This document shows, piece by piece, positions 24,894 through 34,090 of a DNA stretch of 46,247 nucleotides; position 1 is the first letter of the stretch, and each line of letters opens with the position of its first letter. Source of the DNA: Clostridia bacterium (GTDB lineage: Bacteria; Bacillota; Clostridia; TANB77; CAG-508); contig CAAEBO010000054.1 of the NCBI GenBank assembly GCA_900754085.1, positions 1 through 46,247 of the forward strand, read 5' to 3'. Under the pieces are notes generated by a model. That model ran no database searches. It had not been told where the DNA came from and saw only the letters and a program-made list of their open reading frames with translations. The translations under genes were made by a program, and so were the position numbers.

Positions 24894-26213
24894 ATGCAAA
24901 AAAATGAAAATAATAAAAACATTAGATGCTCATTTTGTGGAAAGACACAAGATAGTGTAGAAAAAATAGTTGCAGGTCCTGGTGTATATATTTGCAATGA
25001 ATGTATACAAGTATGTTCAAATATTATAGAAAACGAATATTACGAAGACGAAGAGGATCTATATACAACTGTTGAAGAAGATGTTGTACCTACACCAGAA
25101 GAAATAAAAACTATTTTAGATGAATATGTAATAGGTCAAGAAGACGCAAAAAAATCATTATCTGTAGCTGTATATAATCATTATAAGAGAATAAATAATG
25201 AAGAGACTAAAAATAATAAAGATGATGTAGAAATTAAGAAAAGTAATATATTATTATTAGGTCCAACAGGTTCTGGAAAAACATTATTAGCTCAAACATT
25301 GGCTAAAATATTAAATGTTCCATTCGCAATAGCAGATGCTACAACATTAACAGAGGCTGGATATGTTGGTGAAGATGTAGAAAATATTTTGTTAAAACTA
25401 ATACAGTCAGCAGATTATGATATAGAAAAAGCTGAAAGAGGAATTATATATATAGATGAAATAGATAAGATTTCTAGAAAGTCTGAAAATCCTTCTATAA
25501 CAAGAGATGTAAGTGGAGAAGGAGTGCAACAGGCACTACTAAAAATTATAGAAGGTACTACTGCGTCTGTTCCACCACAAGGAGGAAGAAAACATCCTCA
25601 CCAAGAATTAATACAAATAAATACAGAAAACATATTATTTATTTGTGGTGGCGCGTTTGAAGGTCTAGAAAAAATTATAGATCAAAGAACAGGAAAAAAG
25701 GCAATAGGCTTTGGAGTAGAGAAAAAAGAAATTGCTAAGAAAACAAAAACAGAAGTATTTAAAGAGTTATTACCACAAGATTTATTAAAATTTGGTTTAA
25801 TCCCAGAATTCGTAGGCAGGTTGCCAATAGTAACAACATTAGAAGAGCTAGATAAAGATGCTCTAATTAGTATATTAACTAAACCAAAAAATGCGTTGGT
25901 AAAACAATACAAAAAATTACTAGCTATGGATGGTGTAGAATTAGAATTTAAACCAGAAGCAGTAGAAGCAATTGTAGAAAAAGCAATAGAAAGAAAAACA
26001 GGAGCTAGAGGTTTGCGTTCTATTATAGAAGAAATTATGAGGGACATAATGTTTGATATTCCATCTAATCCTAAAATAGAAAAATGTATTGTAACAAAAG
26101 AAACTGTAAATGAAAAAACAAAGCCAGAAATAATAATAAATGAAAACAAAGAACCTAAAAAACAGGTAATAAAAAGAAGAAAAATAAAACCAAATGAAAT
26201 AGAAACAGCATAG
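24894..26213 (+). CDS. clpX: ClpX unfoldase
   Basis: This AAA+ ATPase recognises tagged proteins and threads them into ClpP. The 439 aa contain an N-terminal four-cysteine zinc domain (C12, C15, C34, C37), Walker A GPTGSGKT (residues 123-130) and the pore loop GYVGEDVEN. Walker B is in IIYIDEIDKIS, and the ClpP-docking loop is around AIGFGV. The sensor 2 segment is KTGARGLRSI. A charged lysine-rich tail of about 30 residues ends the protein. AAAAGGAGCG precedes the ATG. It is co-transcribed with clpP. Confidence 0.97.
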   Translation: MQKNENNKNIRCSFCGKTQDSVEKIVAGPGVYICNECIQVCSNIIENEYYEDEEDLYTTVEEDVVPTPEEIKTILDEYVIGQEDAKKSLSVAVYNHYKRINNEETKNNKDDVEIKKSNILLLGPTGSGKTLLAQTLAKILNVPFAIADATTLTEAGYVGEDVENILLKLIQSADYDIEKAERGIIYIDEIDKISRKSENPSITRDVSGEGVQQALLKIIEGTTASVPPQGGRKHPHQELIQINTENILFICGGAFEGLEKIIDQRTGKKAIGFGVEKKEIAKKTKTEVFKELLPQDLLKFGLIPEFVGRLPIVTTLEELDKDALISILTKPKNALVKQYKKLLAMDGVELEFKPEAVEAIVEKAIERKTGARGLRSIIEEIMRDIMFDIPSNPKIEKCIVTKETVNEKTKPEIIINENKEPKKQVIKRRKIKPNEIETA

Positions 26214-26265
26214 GTACAAAATTTAAATAGATTCAGATTAAATTAATTTGGTAAATATAGAATTA

Positions 26266-26320
26266 AATAGAAGGAGTAGTATTTTTATAATAATTATGCT
26301 AAAAATCCTTCTATTTTTTT
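26266..26320 (+). terminator. Terminator of clpP-clpX
   Basis: A 10-bp outer stem, AATAGAAGGA with TCCTTCTATT, is extended inward by a second AT stem across a small bulge. A seven-base T run follows. Confidence 0.8.
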
Positions 26321-26328
26321 GCTTATGG

Positions 26329-26357
26329 TTGAAAAAAACATTAAGTTGTGATATATA
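26329..26357 (+). promoter_or_regulatory. Promoter of the rlmN-prpC-prkC operon
   Basis: TTGAAA and TATATA are separated by 17 bp, with an extended -10 (TGATATATA). Confidence 0.6.
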
Positions 26358-26394
26358 TAATTTTACAAAAAATAGGTGAAAAAGAGAAAGAAAA

Positions 26395-27426
26395 ATGAAG
26401 AATATAAAAGATTATAATTTAGACGATCTAAAAAAAGAATTTGAAGAATTAGGTGAAAAGCCATATAGGGCAGAGCAAGTTTTTATGTGGTTATATAAAG
26501 AAAAAGTAAAACAATTTGATGAAATGACAAACTTATCAAAAGAATTACGAAATAAATTAAAAGAAAATTTTTCAATGTGTAATTATGAAATAGAAAGAAA
26601 ATTAATATCAAAGGATGGCACAAAAAAATATTTGTTTAATATATTAGATGGAAACATGATAGAAACAGTATTAATGGAATATCACCATGGTAAAACAGTA
26701 TGTGTATCATCACAAATTGGTTGTAAGATGGGATGCAAATTTTGTGCTTCAACAGGAATACCATTTGTTAGAAATTTAACAGCAGGAGAAATTGTAGAGC
26801 AGATTATAGCAATAGAGCAAGACGAAAATACAAAAATATCTAACATAGTATTTATGGGAATTGGAGAGCCATTTGACAATTTTAATAATGTAATAAAGGC
26901 AATAGAAATACTAAACAATCCTAAAGGGTTAAATATAGGAGCAAGACATATAAGTATTTCTACTAGTGGAATAGTGCCTAAAATTTACGAGCTTGCAGAT
27001 AAAAAAATACAGTGTACATTGTCTATATCATTACATGCAACAAACGATAGAAAAAGAAGCGAAATGATGCCTGTAAATAATGCTTATCCAATAAAAGAGT
27101 TAATAAAAGCATGCAAATATTATATAGAAAAAACTAATAAGAGAATATCATTTGAATATGCGCTTGCAAAGGATAATAATGACAATTTAGAAGATGCACA
27201 AGAATTAGTTGAATTATTACATGGAATGATTGCACATGTAAATTTAATACCAATAAATAAGATAGAAAATGGTAAATTTGTAAAATCTACAAATAATAAT
27301 ATAATAAAATTTAGAGATTATTTAAATGAACATGGTATTGTAGCAACAATAAGAAGAGAATTAGGATCAGATATAGAAGCAGCATGTGGACAACTAAGAA
27401 GGAAGACAATAGAAGAAAAACGTTAG
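26395..27426 (+). CDS. rlmN: 23S rRNA/tRNA adenine-C2 methyltransferase RlmN
   Basis: This radical SAM enzyme methylates C2 of A2503 in 23S rRNA and of A37 in some tRNAs. The 343 aa show the iron-sulfur motif CKMGCKFC (C110, C114, C117). They also show FMGIGEPFDNF and ISLHATND, and the C-terminal catalytic cysteine in IEAACGQL. The N-terminal part (YRAEQVFMWLY) is the usual RNA-binding domain. This is yloN of the Bacillus yloN-prpC-prkC order, and the next gene starts 10 bases after the stop. Cfr-type resistance is excluded by the conserved housekeeping context, though not by motifs alone. Confidence 0.96.
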   Translation: MKNIKDYNLDDLKKEFEELGEKPYRAEQVFMWLYKEKVKQFDEMTNLSKELRNKLKENFSMCNYEIERKLISKDGTKKYLFNILDGNMIETVLMEYHHGKTVCVSSQIGCKMGCKFCASTGIPFVRNLTAGEIVEQIIAIEQDENTKISNIVFMGIGEPFDNFNNVIKAIEILNNPKGLNIGARHISISTSGIVPKIYELADKKIQCTLSISLHATNDRKRSEMMPVNNAYPIKELIKACKYYIEKTNKRISFEYALAKDNNDNLEDAQELVELLHGMIAHVNLIPINKIENGKFVKSTNNNIIKFRDYLNEHGIVATIRRELGSDIEAACGQLRRKTIEEKR

Positions 27427-27436
27427 AGGTGATAAA

Positions 27437-28168
27437 ATGAAGTGTTTTGCTAAAACCGATTTAGGAAAAGCAAGAGAATTAAACGAGGACTCATACTATA
27501 TCCCATCAGATGAAAATGAATTAAGAATATATATGTTAGCAGATGGAATGGGAGGCTATAATGGTGGAGAAGTTGCAAGCAAATTAGCAATAGAATCTGC
27601 TAGAAAATATTTAACGAACAATTTTAATACAATAACACATGATAGAATAAATATAGAAGAGCTAATAAGAAGTAGTATGGAATATGCTAATATGGTTGTA
27701 TTTGAAAAGTCTAAAGAGATACCAGAATTAGAAGGAATGGGTACAACTTTGGAATTAGTTTTAAGCTATGGGAATAAAATATATATAGGTCATGTTGGCG
27801 ATAGTAGAATATACAGAGTTAGGAAAAACATTATAAGAAAATTAACAACAGACCATAGTTATGTAGAAAAATTAGTAAAAGAAGGAACCATAACTAGAGA
27901 AGAAGCAGAAAATCATCCTAAAAAAAATATGCTAATGAAAGCATTGGGATGTACTCCTTATGTAGAACCAGATGTAACAACAAAGGGATTTCTTAAAGGA
28001 GATATACTTTTATTAACATCAGATGGATTGACAAATATGGTTTCTAACCAAGAAATTTATGACATAGTAACAAGTGATACTATAAATGCAGGAACAAAGT
28101 TGATCGAACTAGCAAATGATAGAGGTGGATATGATAACATAACTGTTGTTATTGTATATAATGATTAA
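27437..28168 (+). CDS. prpC: PP2C-type protein phosphatase PrpC
   Basis: This Mn/Mg-dependent serine/threonine phosphatase reverses phosphorylation by PrkC. The 243 aa carry the PP2C blocks: TDLGKARELNEDS, LADGMGGYNGGE, GHVGDSRIYRV, LTTDHSY, LLTSDGLTNMV and the final GGYDNITVVIV with its metal Asp. It is cytoplasmic. The ribosome site AGAGGTGA overlaps the end of rlmN. The kinase gene follows after 14 bases, the standard phosphatase-kinase pairing. Confidence 0.95.
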   Translation: MKCFAKTDLGKARELNEDSYYIPSDENELRIYMLADGMGGYNGGEVASKLAIESARKYLTNNFNTITHDRINIEELIRSSMEYANMVVFEKSKEIPELEGMGTTLELVLSYGNKIYIGHVGDSRIYRVRKNIIRKLTTDHSYVEKLVKEGTITREEAENHPKKNMLMKALGCTPYVEPDVTTKGFLKGDILLLTSDGLTNMVSNQEIYDIVTSDTINAGTKLIELANDRGGYDNITVVIVYND

Positions 28169-28182
28169 GGAGAGATGAAATA

Positions 28183-30168
28183 ATGGACCTAGAGGGGAAA
28201 ATATTAGGTAACAGATATGAAATAATAGAAAAAATAGGAAATGGTGGAATGGCAACGGTTTATAAAAGTAAAGACCGTGTTTTAAATAGATATGTAGCAG
28301 TAAAAATATTAAGGGATGAATTTACAACAGATGAAGAATTTATAAAAAGATTCAGAATAGAAGCCCAATCAGCAGCAAGTTTAACACATCCTAATATTGT
28401 TTCTATTTTTGATGTAGGCAATGAAGGAAACTTATACTATATTGTAATGGAATTAATTAAAGGCAAAACATTAAAGGAGATAATAACAGAGGAAAATGGA
28501 CCATTACCATGGAAATGGTCATTAAATGTTGTAACACAAATTGCTTCAGCTTTAGAAACAGCTCATAAAAATAATATAGTTCATAGAGATATAAAGCCGC
28601 ATAATATTATAATTACAGAAGATGGAATTGCAAAGGTTACAGATTTTGGAATTGCAAAAGCAGTTTCAAATTCTACAATAACAGCTTTTGGTACAACAAT
28701 AGGTTCTGTACACTATTTTTCACCAGAACATGCTAGGGGAGGATTTACAGATGCAAAATCTGACCTATATTCTTTAGGTGTTGTAATGTATGAAATGTTA
28801 ACAGGAAAAGTTCCTTTTGATGCAGATACACCAGTTTCAGTTGCCTTAAAGCATATGCAAGAAAAACCAGTAGAACCAAAAGAATTAAACGAAAACATAC
28901 CACAAGTTGTAAATGATATTATAATGAAGGCAATGCAAAAAGATATTAATTTAAGATATCAATCAGCAACAGAGATGGTTAAAGACTTAAATACAGCATT
29001 AAAAAATCCAGATGAAAATTTTGTACATATTGGAAACAATGTAGGTGCTGCCACACAAAGAATTTCTACCCAAGAAATTGCAGAAGCAGAAAGAAGAGCG
29101 AATGAACAAAAAAATAAAGGCAAAGAAAAGAAAACAAATAAATTTAAAGAACTTATAAAAAAACATAAAGTAGCATCAGCTATACTTGGAGCAATATTCT
29201 TATTTTTTATAGCTTTTGGAGCAACAATGGGAATTGTAGAACTTGCTAATCCAAATGAAGTACAAATTCCAGACTTAGTAAACAAAACAGAAGATGAAGC
29301 AGAGCAAATACTAAAAGATTTAAAACTAAAGTTAGTTGTAAAGTCCGAAGAATATAATGAAAATATAGAAAAAGGAAAAATAATATCTCAAGATCCACCA
29401 TATCAAGAAAATTATACGATAAAGGAACATAGTGAAATTTCTATAGTTATAAGTAAAGGAACAGAGAAAGTAGATGTACCAAATGTTGTAGGAAAAAGAA
29501 GAGAAGAAGCAGAAAAAGAGTTAAAAGAGGTCGGATTAGTACCAGAAATTATAGAAGAGAATGACGAAAAAGTAGAAGCAGGAATAGTGTTAAGCCAAGA
29601 TCCAGAAGATGGTGAAAATGTAAATAAAGGTAGTACAGTAAAACTAGTTGTAAGTAAAGGTAGTGCAATTGTAAAAGTAGAAGTTCCAAGTTTAGTTGGA
29701 AAAAATGAGCAAGAAGCAAAAGCTTTATTAGTAGAAGCAGGTTTAAAAGCAAATATTATAAATGATGAAGATGAATCTAAAAATGATGGAGTTGTACTAA
29801 GACAAAGCAAAGAAGCAGGAACACAAGTACAAGAAGGAACAACAATTACTATTACAGTAAACAAGATTGCACAAGCTAAAGAAGCAACATTTACAATAGA
29901 TGTAAAGAAAATAACAGGAGGATACGATAAAGACGAAACAGGAAATAATGTAGGTGGTAATAAGTCTAAAACAGTTGATGTAATAATTACAGTTAATGGA
30001 AAAGAAGCATATAGACAATCTAATGTAGATAAAAATTCTACTATAACAGCAAAAGTAAGTGGAAAAGGTTCTCAAACAGTTGTTGTTACATTAAAAGATG
30101 ATAAAGGCGAAAATTCTAGATCTACAGTATTTAACTTTAATACATCAACAACATATACATTTAATTAG
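28183..30168 (+). CDS. prkC: PASTA-domain serine/threonine kinase PrkC
   Basis: This membrane kinase senses muropeptides or lipid II and controls wall metabolism, growth and exit from dormancy. The 661 aa begin with a kinase domain (1-270): glycine loop GNGGMATVYKS, VAVKIL lysine, HRDIKPHNI catalytic loop, DFGIAKA and SPEHARGG. A basic juxtamembrane stretch and a membrane segment (about 330-350) follow. Three PASTA repeats (about 360-430, 430-498 and 500-565), each with VP(N/S)(V/L)VGK-type starts, are followed by a beta-rich C-terminal domain of about 95 residues, also seen in clostridial PrkC. The catalytic residues are intact. It is co-transcribed with prpC. Confidence 0.96.
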   Translation: MDLEGKILGNRYEIIEKIGNGGMATVYKSKDRVLNRYVAVKILRDEFTTDEEFIKRFRIEAQSAASLTHPNIVSIFDVGNEGNLYYIVMELIKGKTLKEIITEENGPLPWKWSLNVVTQIASALETAHKNNIVHRDIKPHNIIITEDGIAKVTDFGIAKAVSNSTITAFGTTIGSVHYFSPEHARGGFTDAKSDLYSLGVVMYEMLTGKVPFDADTPVSVALKHMQEKPVEPKELNENIPQVVNDIIMKAMQKDINLRYQSATEMVKDLNTALKNPDENFVHIGNNVGAATQRISTQEIAEAERRANEQKNKGKEKKTNKFKELIKKHKVASAILGAIFLFFIAFGATMGIVELANPNEVQIPDLVNKTEDEAEQILKDLKLKLVVKSEEYNENIEKGKIISQDPPYQENYTIKEHSEISIVISKGTEKVDVPNVVGKRREEAEKELKEVGLVPEIIEENDEKVEAGIVLSQDPEDGENVNKGSTVKLVVSKGSAIVKVEVPSLVGKNEQEAKALLVEAGLKANIINDEDESKNDGVVLRQSKEAGTQVQEGTTITITVNKIAQAKEATFTIDVKKITGGYDKDETGNNVGGNKSKTVDVIITVNGKEAYRQSNVDKNSTITAKVSGKGSQTVVVTLKDDKGENSRSTVFNFNTSTTYTFN

Positions 30169-30196
30169 AAAAAAGATAAAAATATTATAAAGAACT

Positions 30197-30232
30197 AAAC
30201 CCAAAATGTTATATAAAACATGGAGGGTTTTT
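30197..30232 (+). terminator. Possible terminator after prkC
   Basis: The outer stem AAACCC with GGGTTT surrounds an inner ATGTT with AACAT, followed by a short T run. The stem is interrupted. Confidence 0.45.
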
Positions 30233-30279
30233 ATAATGTCAAAATAAAAAACAAGAGAACAATATATACACAAATAAAA

Positions 30280-30307
30280 TTGAAATTTAGAAAATGTGTG
30301 ATATAAT
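30280..30307 (+). promoter_or_regulatory. Promoter of rsgA-rpe
   Basis: TTGAAA and TATAAT are separated by 16 bp, with an extended -10 (TGATATAAT). It is nearly identical in its -10 region to the tig promoter. Confidence 0.7.
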
Positions 30308-30332
30308 AAGCAAAAAACAAAAAAGGTGAATT

Positions 30333-31190
30333 ATGCAAGGAAAAATAATAAATAATATTTCTAATTTATATTATATAGAATCGAATGATAAAATATATAC
30401 ATGTAATGCAAGAGGTAAATTAAAAGAAGATGGAATTGTAGTTGGAGATATCGTAAATTTTAACGAGAATGAGCATATAATAGAAAAAATAGAAAAAAGG
30501 ATAAATTATATTAAGAGACCTAAGATTTCTAATATAACGCAAATAATATGTGTATTATCTTCTAAAAATCCAAAGCCAGATTTATTAATGCTAGATAAGC
30601 AATTAGCATATGCAGAATATATTGGAATAAAATGTGTTATAGTAATTAATAAAATAGATCTAAATAAAGAAAAAGCAAAAGAAATAAAAGAACTATACAA
30701 TAATATAGGGTATGAAGTAGTAGAAACAAACGCAAAAGAAAAAGAGGGACTAGAAAGCTTAAATAGGATTTTAGAAAATAATATTAGCGTATTTGCAGGA
30801 AATTCTGGAGTAGGTAAATCTACGCTATTAAATAGTATATTTGGACAAGAATTAACTAAATCTGGGCAAATTAGTAATAAAAATAAAAAAGGAAAAAACA
30901 CTACAACAAATATAGCTTTATATAAACTTAAAGAAAATGAATATATTGCAGATACCCCAGGGTTTTCAACATTTGACATTTCAGAAATAGAGTCTAATGA
31001 ATTAGCTAAATATTTTAAAGAATTTAAAAATTATATAAGTGAATGTGAATATGTTGGATGTAGGCATATAAAAGAAGAAAATTGTGGTATAAAAAGTGCA
31101 GTAGAAAGAAACGAAATTTCAGAAAATAGATATCAAAATTTTATAAAAATATATGAAGAATTAAAAGATAGGGAGGAACACAAATGGTAG
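30333..31190 (+). CDS. rsgA: Ribosome small subunit GTPase RsgA
   Basis: This circularly permuted GTPase assists late 30S maturation. The 285 aa start with an OB-fold domain (about 1-65). The G motifs come in permuted order: VINKIDL (G4), then GNSGVGKSTLLN (G1), then ADTPGFS (G3). A C-terminal zinc knuckle is seen in CEYVGCRHIKEENCGIK. The ribosome site is AAAAGGTGA. Its last seven bases overlap the start of rpe, as in other Firmicutes where rsgA-rpe follow prkC. Confidence 0.96.
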   Translation: MQGKIINNISNLYYIESNDKIYTCNARGKLKEDGIVVGDIVNFNENEHIIEKIEKRINYIKRPKISNITQIICVLSSKNPKPDLLMLDKQLAYAEYIGIKCVIVINKIDLNKEKAKEIKELYNNIGYEVVETNAKEKEGLESLNRILENNISVFAGNSGVGKSTLLNSIFGQELTKSGQISNKNKKGKNTTTNIALYKLKENEYIADTPGFSTFDISEIESNELAKYFKEFKNYISECEYVGCRHIKEENCGIKSAVERNEISENRYQNFIKIYEELKDREEHKW

Positions 31191-31843
31191 AAATTTCAGC
31201 ATCAATATTAGATGTAAAAGAAGAAGAATCAGCAAAAACATTTTATAATTTAGAAGTAGCAAAAAACGACTATTTTCATATAGATGTTATGGATGGAAAG
31301 TTTGTAGAAAAAAATACTGTAGATAAAATGAACAAGTATACAAACATATTAAAGCAAATTACAATATTGCCACTAGATGTACACTTAATGGTGGAAGATG
31401 TAGAAACATATGTAAAATTATATAGTGCAATAGAACCAAATACTATAACATTTCATTTAGAAGCATGTAAAGATAAAGAAGAAGTTCACAAAATAATAAA
31501 ATTAATAAGAGAAAATAATTGTAAAGTTGGAATTGCAATTAGGCCAAAAACAGAAGTAAAAGATATATATGAATTTTTACCATATATAAATACAGTACTA
31601 GTAATGACAGTAGAACCAGGTAAAGGTGGACAAAGCTTAATTCATGAAACTTTAAGAAAGATAAAAATATTAAAAGAATATTTAACCCAGAATAATTTAG
31701 ATACATATATAGAAGCAGATGGTGGAATAAATATAGAAACAATAGAAGAGGTAAGAGATGCAGGAGTGGATATAGCTGTTGTAGGCAATGGAATTTTAAA
31801 AACAGCTAACTATGAAGAAACAATAAAAAAACTAAAAGCATAA
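31184..31843 (+). CDS. rpe: Ribulose-phosphate 3-epimerase
   Basis: This enzyme interconverts ribulose-5-phosphate and xylulose-5-phosphate in the pentose phosphate pathway. The 219-aa TIM barrel has SASILD at the N-terminus, HIDVMDGKFV and LDVHLMVED (metal ligands), TVEPGKGGQ and the late EADGGIN. The usual phosphate-binding P-G-F-G-G-Q reads PGKGGQ here, a change from Phe to Lys at one position. The ribosome site GGGAGG lies in the end of rsgA and the two genes overlap by seven bases. Confidence 0.94.
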   Translation: MVEISASILDVKEEESAKTFYNLEVAKNDYFHIDVMDGKFVEKNTVDKMNKYTNILKQITILPLDVHLMVEDVETYVKLYSAIEPNTITFHLEACKDKEEVHKIIKLIRENNCKVGIAIRPKTEVKDIYEFLPYINTVLVMTVEPGKGGQSLIHETLRKIKILKEYLTQNNLDTYIEADGGINIETIEEVRDAGVDIAVVGNGILKTANYEETIKKLKA

Positions 31844-31875
31844 GAAAGAGGCTTTTAAAGTGTATAATATAAATA

Positions 31876-31923
31876 AAAAATCCCAATTTATTAAACATAT
31901 AAGTTTAGTAAATTGGGATTTTT
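31876..31923. terminator. Bidirectional terminator between rpe and the opposite-strand gene
   Basis: A perfect 15-bp outer stem (31876-31890 with 31909-31923, core TCCCAATTTA with TAAATTGGGA) is flanked by A and T runs, with an extra inner stem TAAAC with GTTTA. Confidence 0.85.
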
Positions 31924-31954
31924 GTATTAAACGAATATTTAAGTTATTTTTATA

Positions 31955-33085
31955 CTACTTATTATTTTTTGTGTGATTAGCAAAAAACAAATTGTAAATT
32001 ATAATTCCAAAACCTAAAATAGAAATAAATATAGTTACAACAATTCCTACAAAAGGTATCATCTTTAATGCACTAATAACTACAGCTATTAATATAGCAA
32101 GTAAATATTCTAATGGCATTTTAGCAAATTTTTTATTATTATAAATTCTTCTAGCCAAAATCGAAGCAAATATGTAAGGTGAAATTCCTATCATAAATAT
32201 GTATAACATTAATAATAATATTCCAGCAGTAAATCCTATTTGAGCAGTAATAAGTATAATCGCTAGAATAGGAATAGCTATTAAAGCTACTAAACCAGTT
32301 AAGAATACTTTACCAAATTTATGTGATAAACAAGAAGAAGATTTTTCTAAACTAGACTCTAAAAAGAATCTATAAAGTAAATATACTAAACTAGCTGCTA
32401 ATATACTATTTACAATAGTACATAGAATATTCCAAATAGTTGTTCCAGCATTATTTGTAGATGACAACTTTATATAATTTACTCCTTCAACAATTGCTCC
32501 TTCGGGAAATGAAATTTCATTTTTAGAAGAATATGTTAGCTTTCCAGAAATAGAACCTTGTGAAGAATCTGAAGATATAATGAATTCAGATGTCTGTACA
32601 TAGGCATTTCTACCAATAGAACCTAATAAAGTTAATTTATTAGTTAGAGTATATAAATCATTATAAGCTCCATGTCCTTCTGGAATAGTTAAATTATGGC
32701 AAACAGCATATAAAGAACTTGTTAAAGAGTTAAAATTAATATTATTTGAAATAATATAAGTACTACCTTCTATATAAGAAGCTTCTTCGAAATTTACATT
32801 TTTGGCACATATAAATAAATTTCCATTTACTTCTCCAGTTACTGTTACATTATTGCCTATAATATAAACATTTCCATTTACATTCTGATCCATATTAATA
32901 TCATTACCAGATAAATACAAATCGTTATTTACCACATTTTGTGTTTCTTCAGCACTATCAATTGGATATGGTGTAGCTCTTAACCATTCCTTTGGTATAG
33001 GTGTTGATTCTGCAAAACATGTTGTAGCAATTGATAATATAATAGCTATTAAACAAGCCATTACAACGCTTTTTAGTTTTTTCAT
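31955..33085 (-). CDS. Secreted/membrane beta-helix (bactofilin-like) protein
   Basis: A 376-aa protein. It has a signal peptide (about 1-25). A region of about 190 residues follows in which strands repeat with a short period (for example GNVYIIGNNVTVTGEVNGN, GSTYIISNNINF), suggesting a right-handed beta-helix like polymer-forming bactofilins. The C-terminal 150 residues hold about four membrane helices. The start at 33085 is set by AGGAGG; an upstream in-frame ATG lacks one. I do not recognise a named family. Anchoring an extracytoplasmic polymer-like domain to the membrane would fit an envelope-organising role, which is inference. It lies 65 bases downstream of nth on the same strand. Confidence 0.65.
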   Translation of the reverse strand: MKKLKSVVMACLIAIILSIATTCFAESTPIPKEWLRATPYPIDSAEETQNVVNNDLYLSGNDINMDQNVNGNVYIIGNNVTVTGEVNGNLFICAKNVNFEEASYIEGSTYIISNNINFNSLTSSLYAVCHNLTIPEGHGAYNDLYTLTNKLTLLGSIGRNAYVQTSEFIISSDSSQGSISGKLTYSSKNEISFPEGAIVEGVNYIKLSSTNNAGTTIWNILCTIVNSILAASLVYLLYRFFLESSLEKSSSCLSHKFGKVFLTGLVALIAIPILAIILITAQIGFTAGILLLMLYIFMIGISPYIFASILARRIYNNKKFAKMPLEYLLAILIAVVISALKMIPFVGIVVTIFISILGFGIIIYNLFFANHTKNNK

Positions 33086-33150
33086 TGGTATACCTCCTAA
33101 AATTATATTAATCAAAATATATATTAATCAAATTTGTTTGTCAACCAAAA

Positions 33151-33792
33151 TTAAGATTTGTTTTCTAGCTTATATTTTTTACAAAAGTCTTTAACTGTAC
33201 AATCTTTACAATTAGGTGTTCTTGCCATACAAGTTTTTCTACCATGCCAAACAAAAAGATGATTAATATCTTTTAAATATTCTTTAGGAAAAACTTTTAA
33301 TAAATCTTGTTCTATTTTCTCTGGTTCTTTTTCAGAAGAAAGCCCAATTCTGTTGGAAATTCTTTTTGCATGTGTGTCTACAGCAATACCATTTGCAATT
33401 CCAAAAACTTCTAATAAAATTACATTAGCGCTTTTACGTCCAACTCCAGGAAGAGTAATAAGTTCTTCCATAGTGTTTGGAACAATGCCATTAAAATTAT
33501 CTAAGATTTTATTTGCACATGCACGAGCATTTTTGGCTTTATTTTTATAGAAACCACAAGGATGAATAATTTCTTCTAATTCACCAATATTGCAATTTGC
33601 AAATTCTTCAATAGTAGGGTATTTTTTAAATAATGTTGGTGTAGTTAAATTAACTCTTTCGTCTGTACATTGCGCAGATAGCATAACAGCAATTACTAAT
33701 TCGAATGGGGTATTAAAGTTTAAACTGCATGTTGCATCTGGATATGTAGCTTTTAATATCTCTATTAATTGAATAACATCTTTTTTTCTCAT
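33151..33792 (-). CDS. nth: Endonuclease III
   Basis: This DNA glycosylase and AP lyase removes oxidised pyrimidines. The 213 aa contain the helix-hairpin-helix LPGVGRKSANVIL with the catalytic lysine, the catalytic aspartate in VDTHAKRISNR, and a [4Fe-4S] cluster site with C-x6-C-x2-C-x5-C spacing (CMARTPNCKDCTVKDFC). The ATG at 33792 follows AAGGAGG; an upstream in-frame ATG would add 16 residues outside the family pattern. Confidence 0.96.
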   Translation of the reverse strand: MRKKDVIQLIEILKATYPDATCSLNFNTPFELVIAVMLSAQCTDERVNLTTPTLFKKYPTIEEFANCNIGELEEIIHPCGFYKNKAKNARACANKILDNFNGIVPNTMEELITLPGVGRKSANVILLEVFGIANGIAVDTHAKRISNRIGLSSEKEPEKIEQDLLKVFPKEYLKDINHLFVWHGRKTCMARTPNCKDCTVKDFCKKYKLENKS

Positions 33793-33897
33793 AAAAAACC
33801 TCCTTATATTGCAAATTATAACATAATATAACATCAACATAAAGTAATCACAATAATAATTATTTTTTCATATTATATAAAAAAGGAGGTAATATTT

Positions 33898-34047
33898 ATG
33901 TGCAAAATATTAAAAAAAACACTAGCTGTAACATTAATAGGACTGGGGATAGGAATATTATTAGTATTATTACTTCCTTTATCTGGTTGGCTTTTTATAA
34001 TTAGTGTGGCAATTATTATAGTTGGGATAATGTGGCTTTCAAATTAA
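33898..34047 (+). CDS. 49-aa small membrane protein
   Basis: A short gene with a strong ribosome site (AAAAGGAGG, 8 bases before ATG). It encodes a basic N-terminus (MCKILKK) and two closely spaced hydrophobic helices separated by LPLSGW. No family is assigned. It shares direction with spoVM, which begins 43 bases later, so the two are probably co-transcribed and may be expressed in sporulation. Divergent from nth. The promoter is not clear: I see no sigma-A boxes, which would fit a sporulation sigma factor but does not prove it. Confidence 0.65.
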   Translation: MCKILKKTLAVTLIGLGIGILLVLLLPLSGWLFIISVAIIIVGIMWLSN

Positions 34048-34090
34048 AACTGTAAACATCTAAATAACAATAAAAAAGGAGGAGATAGAA

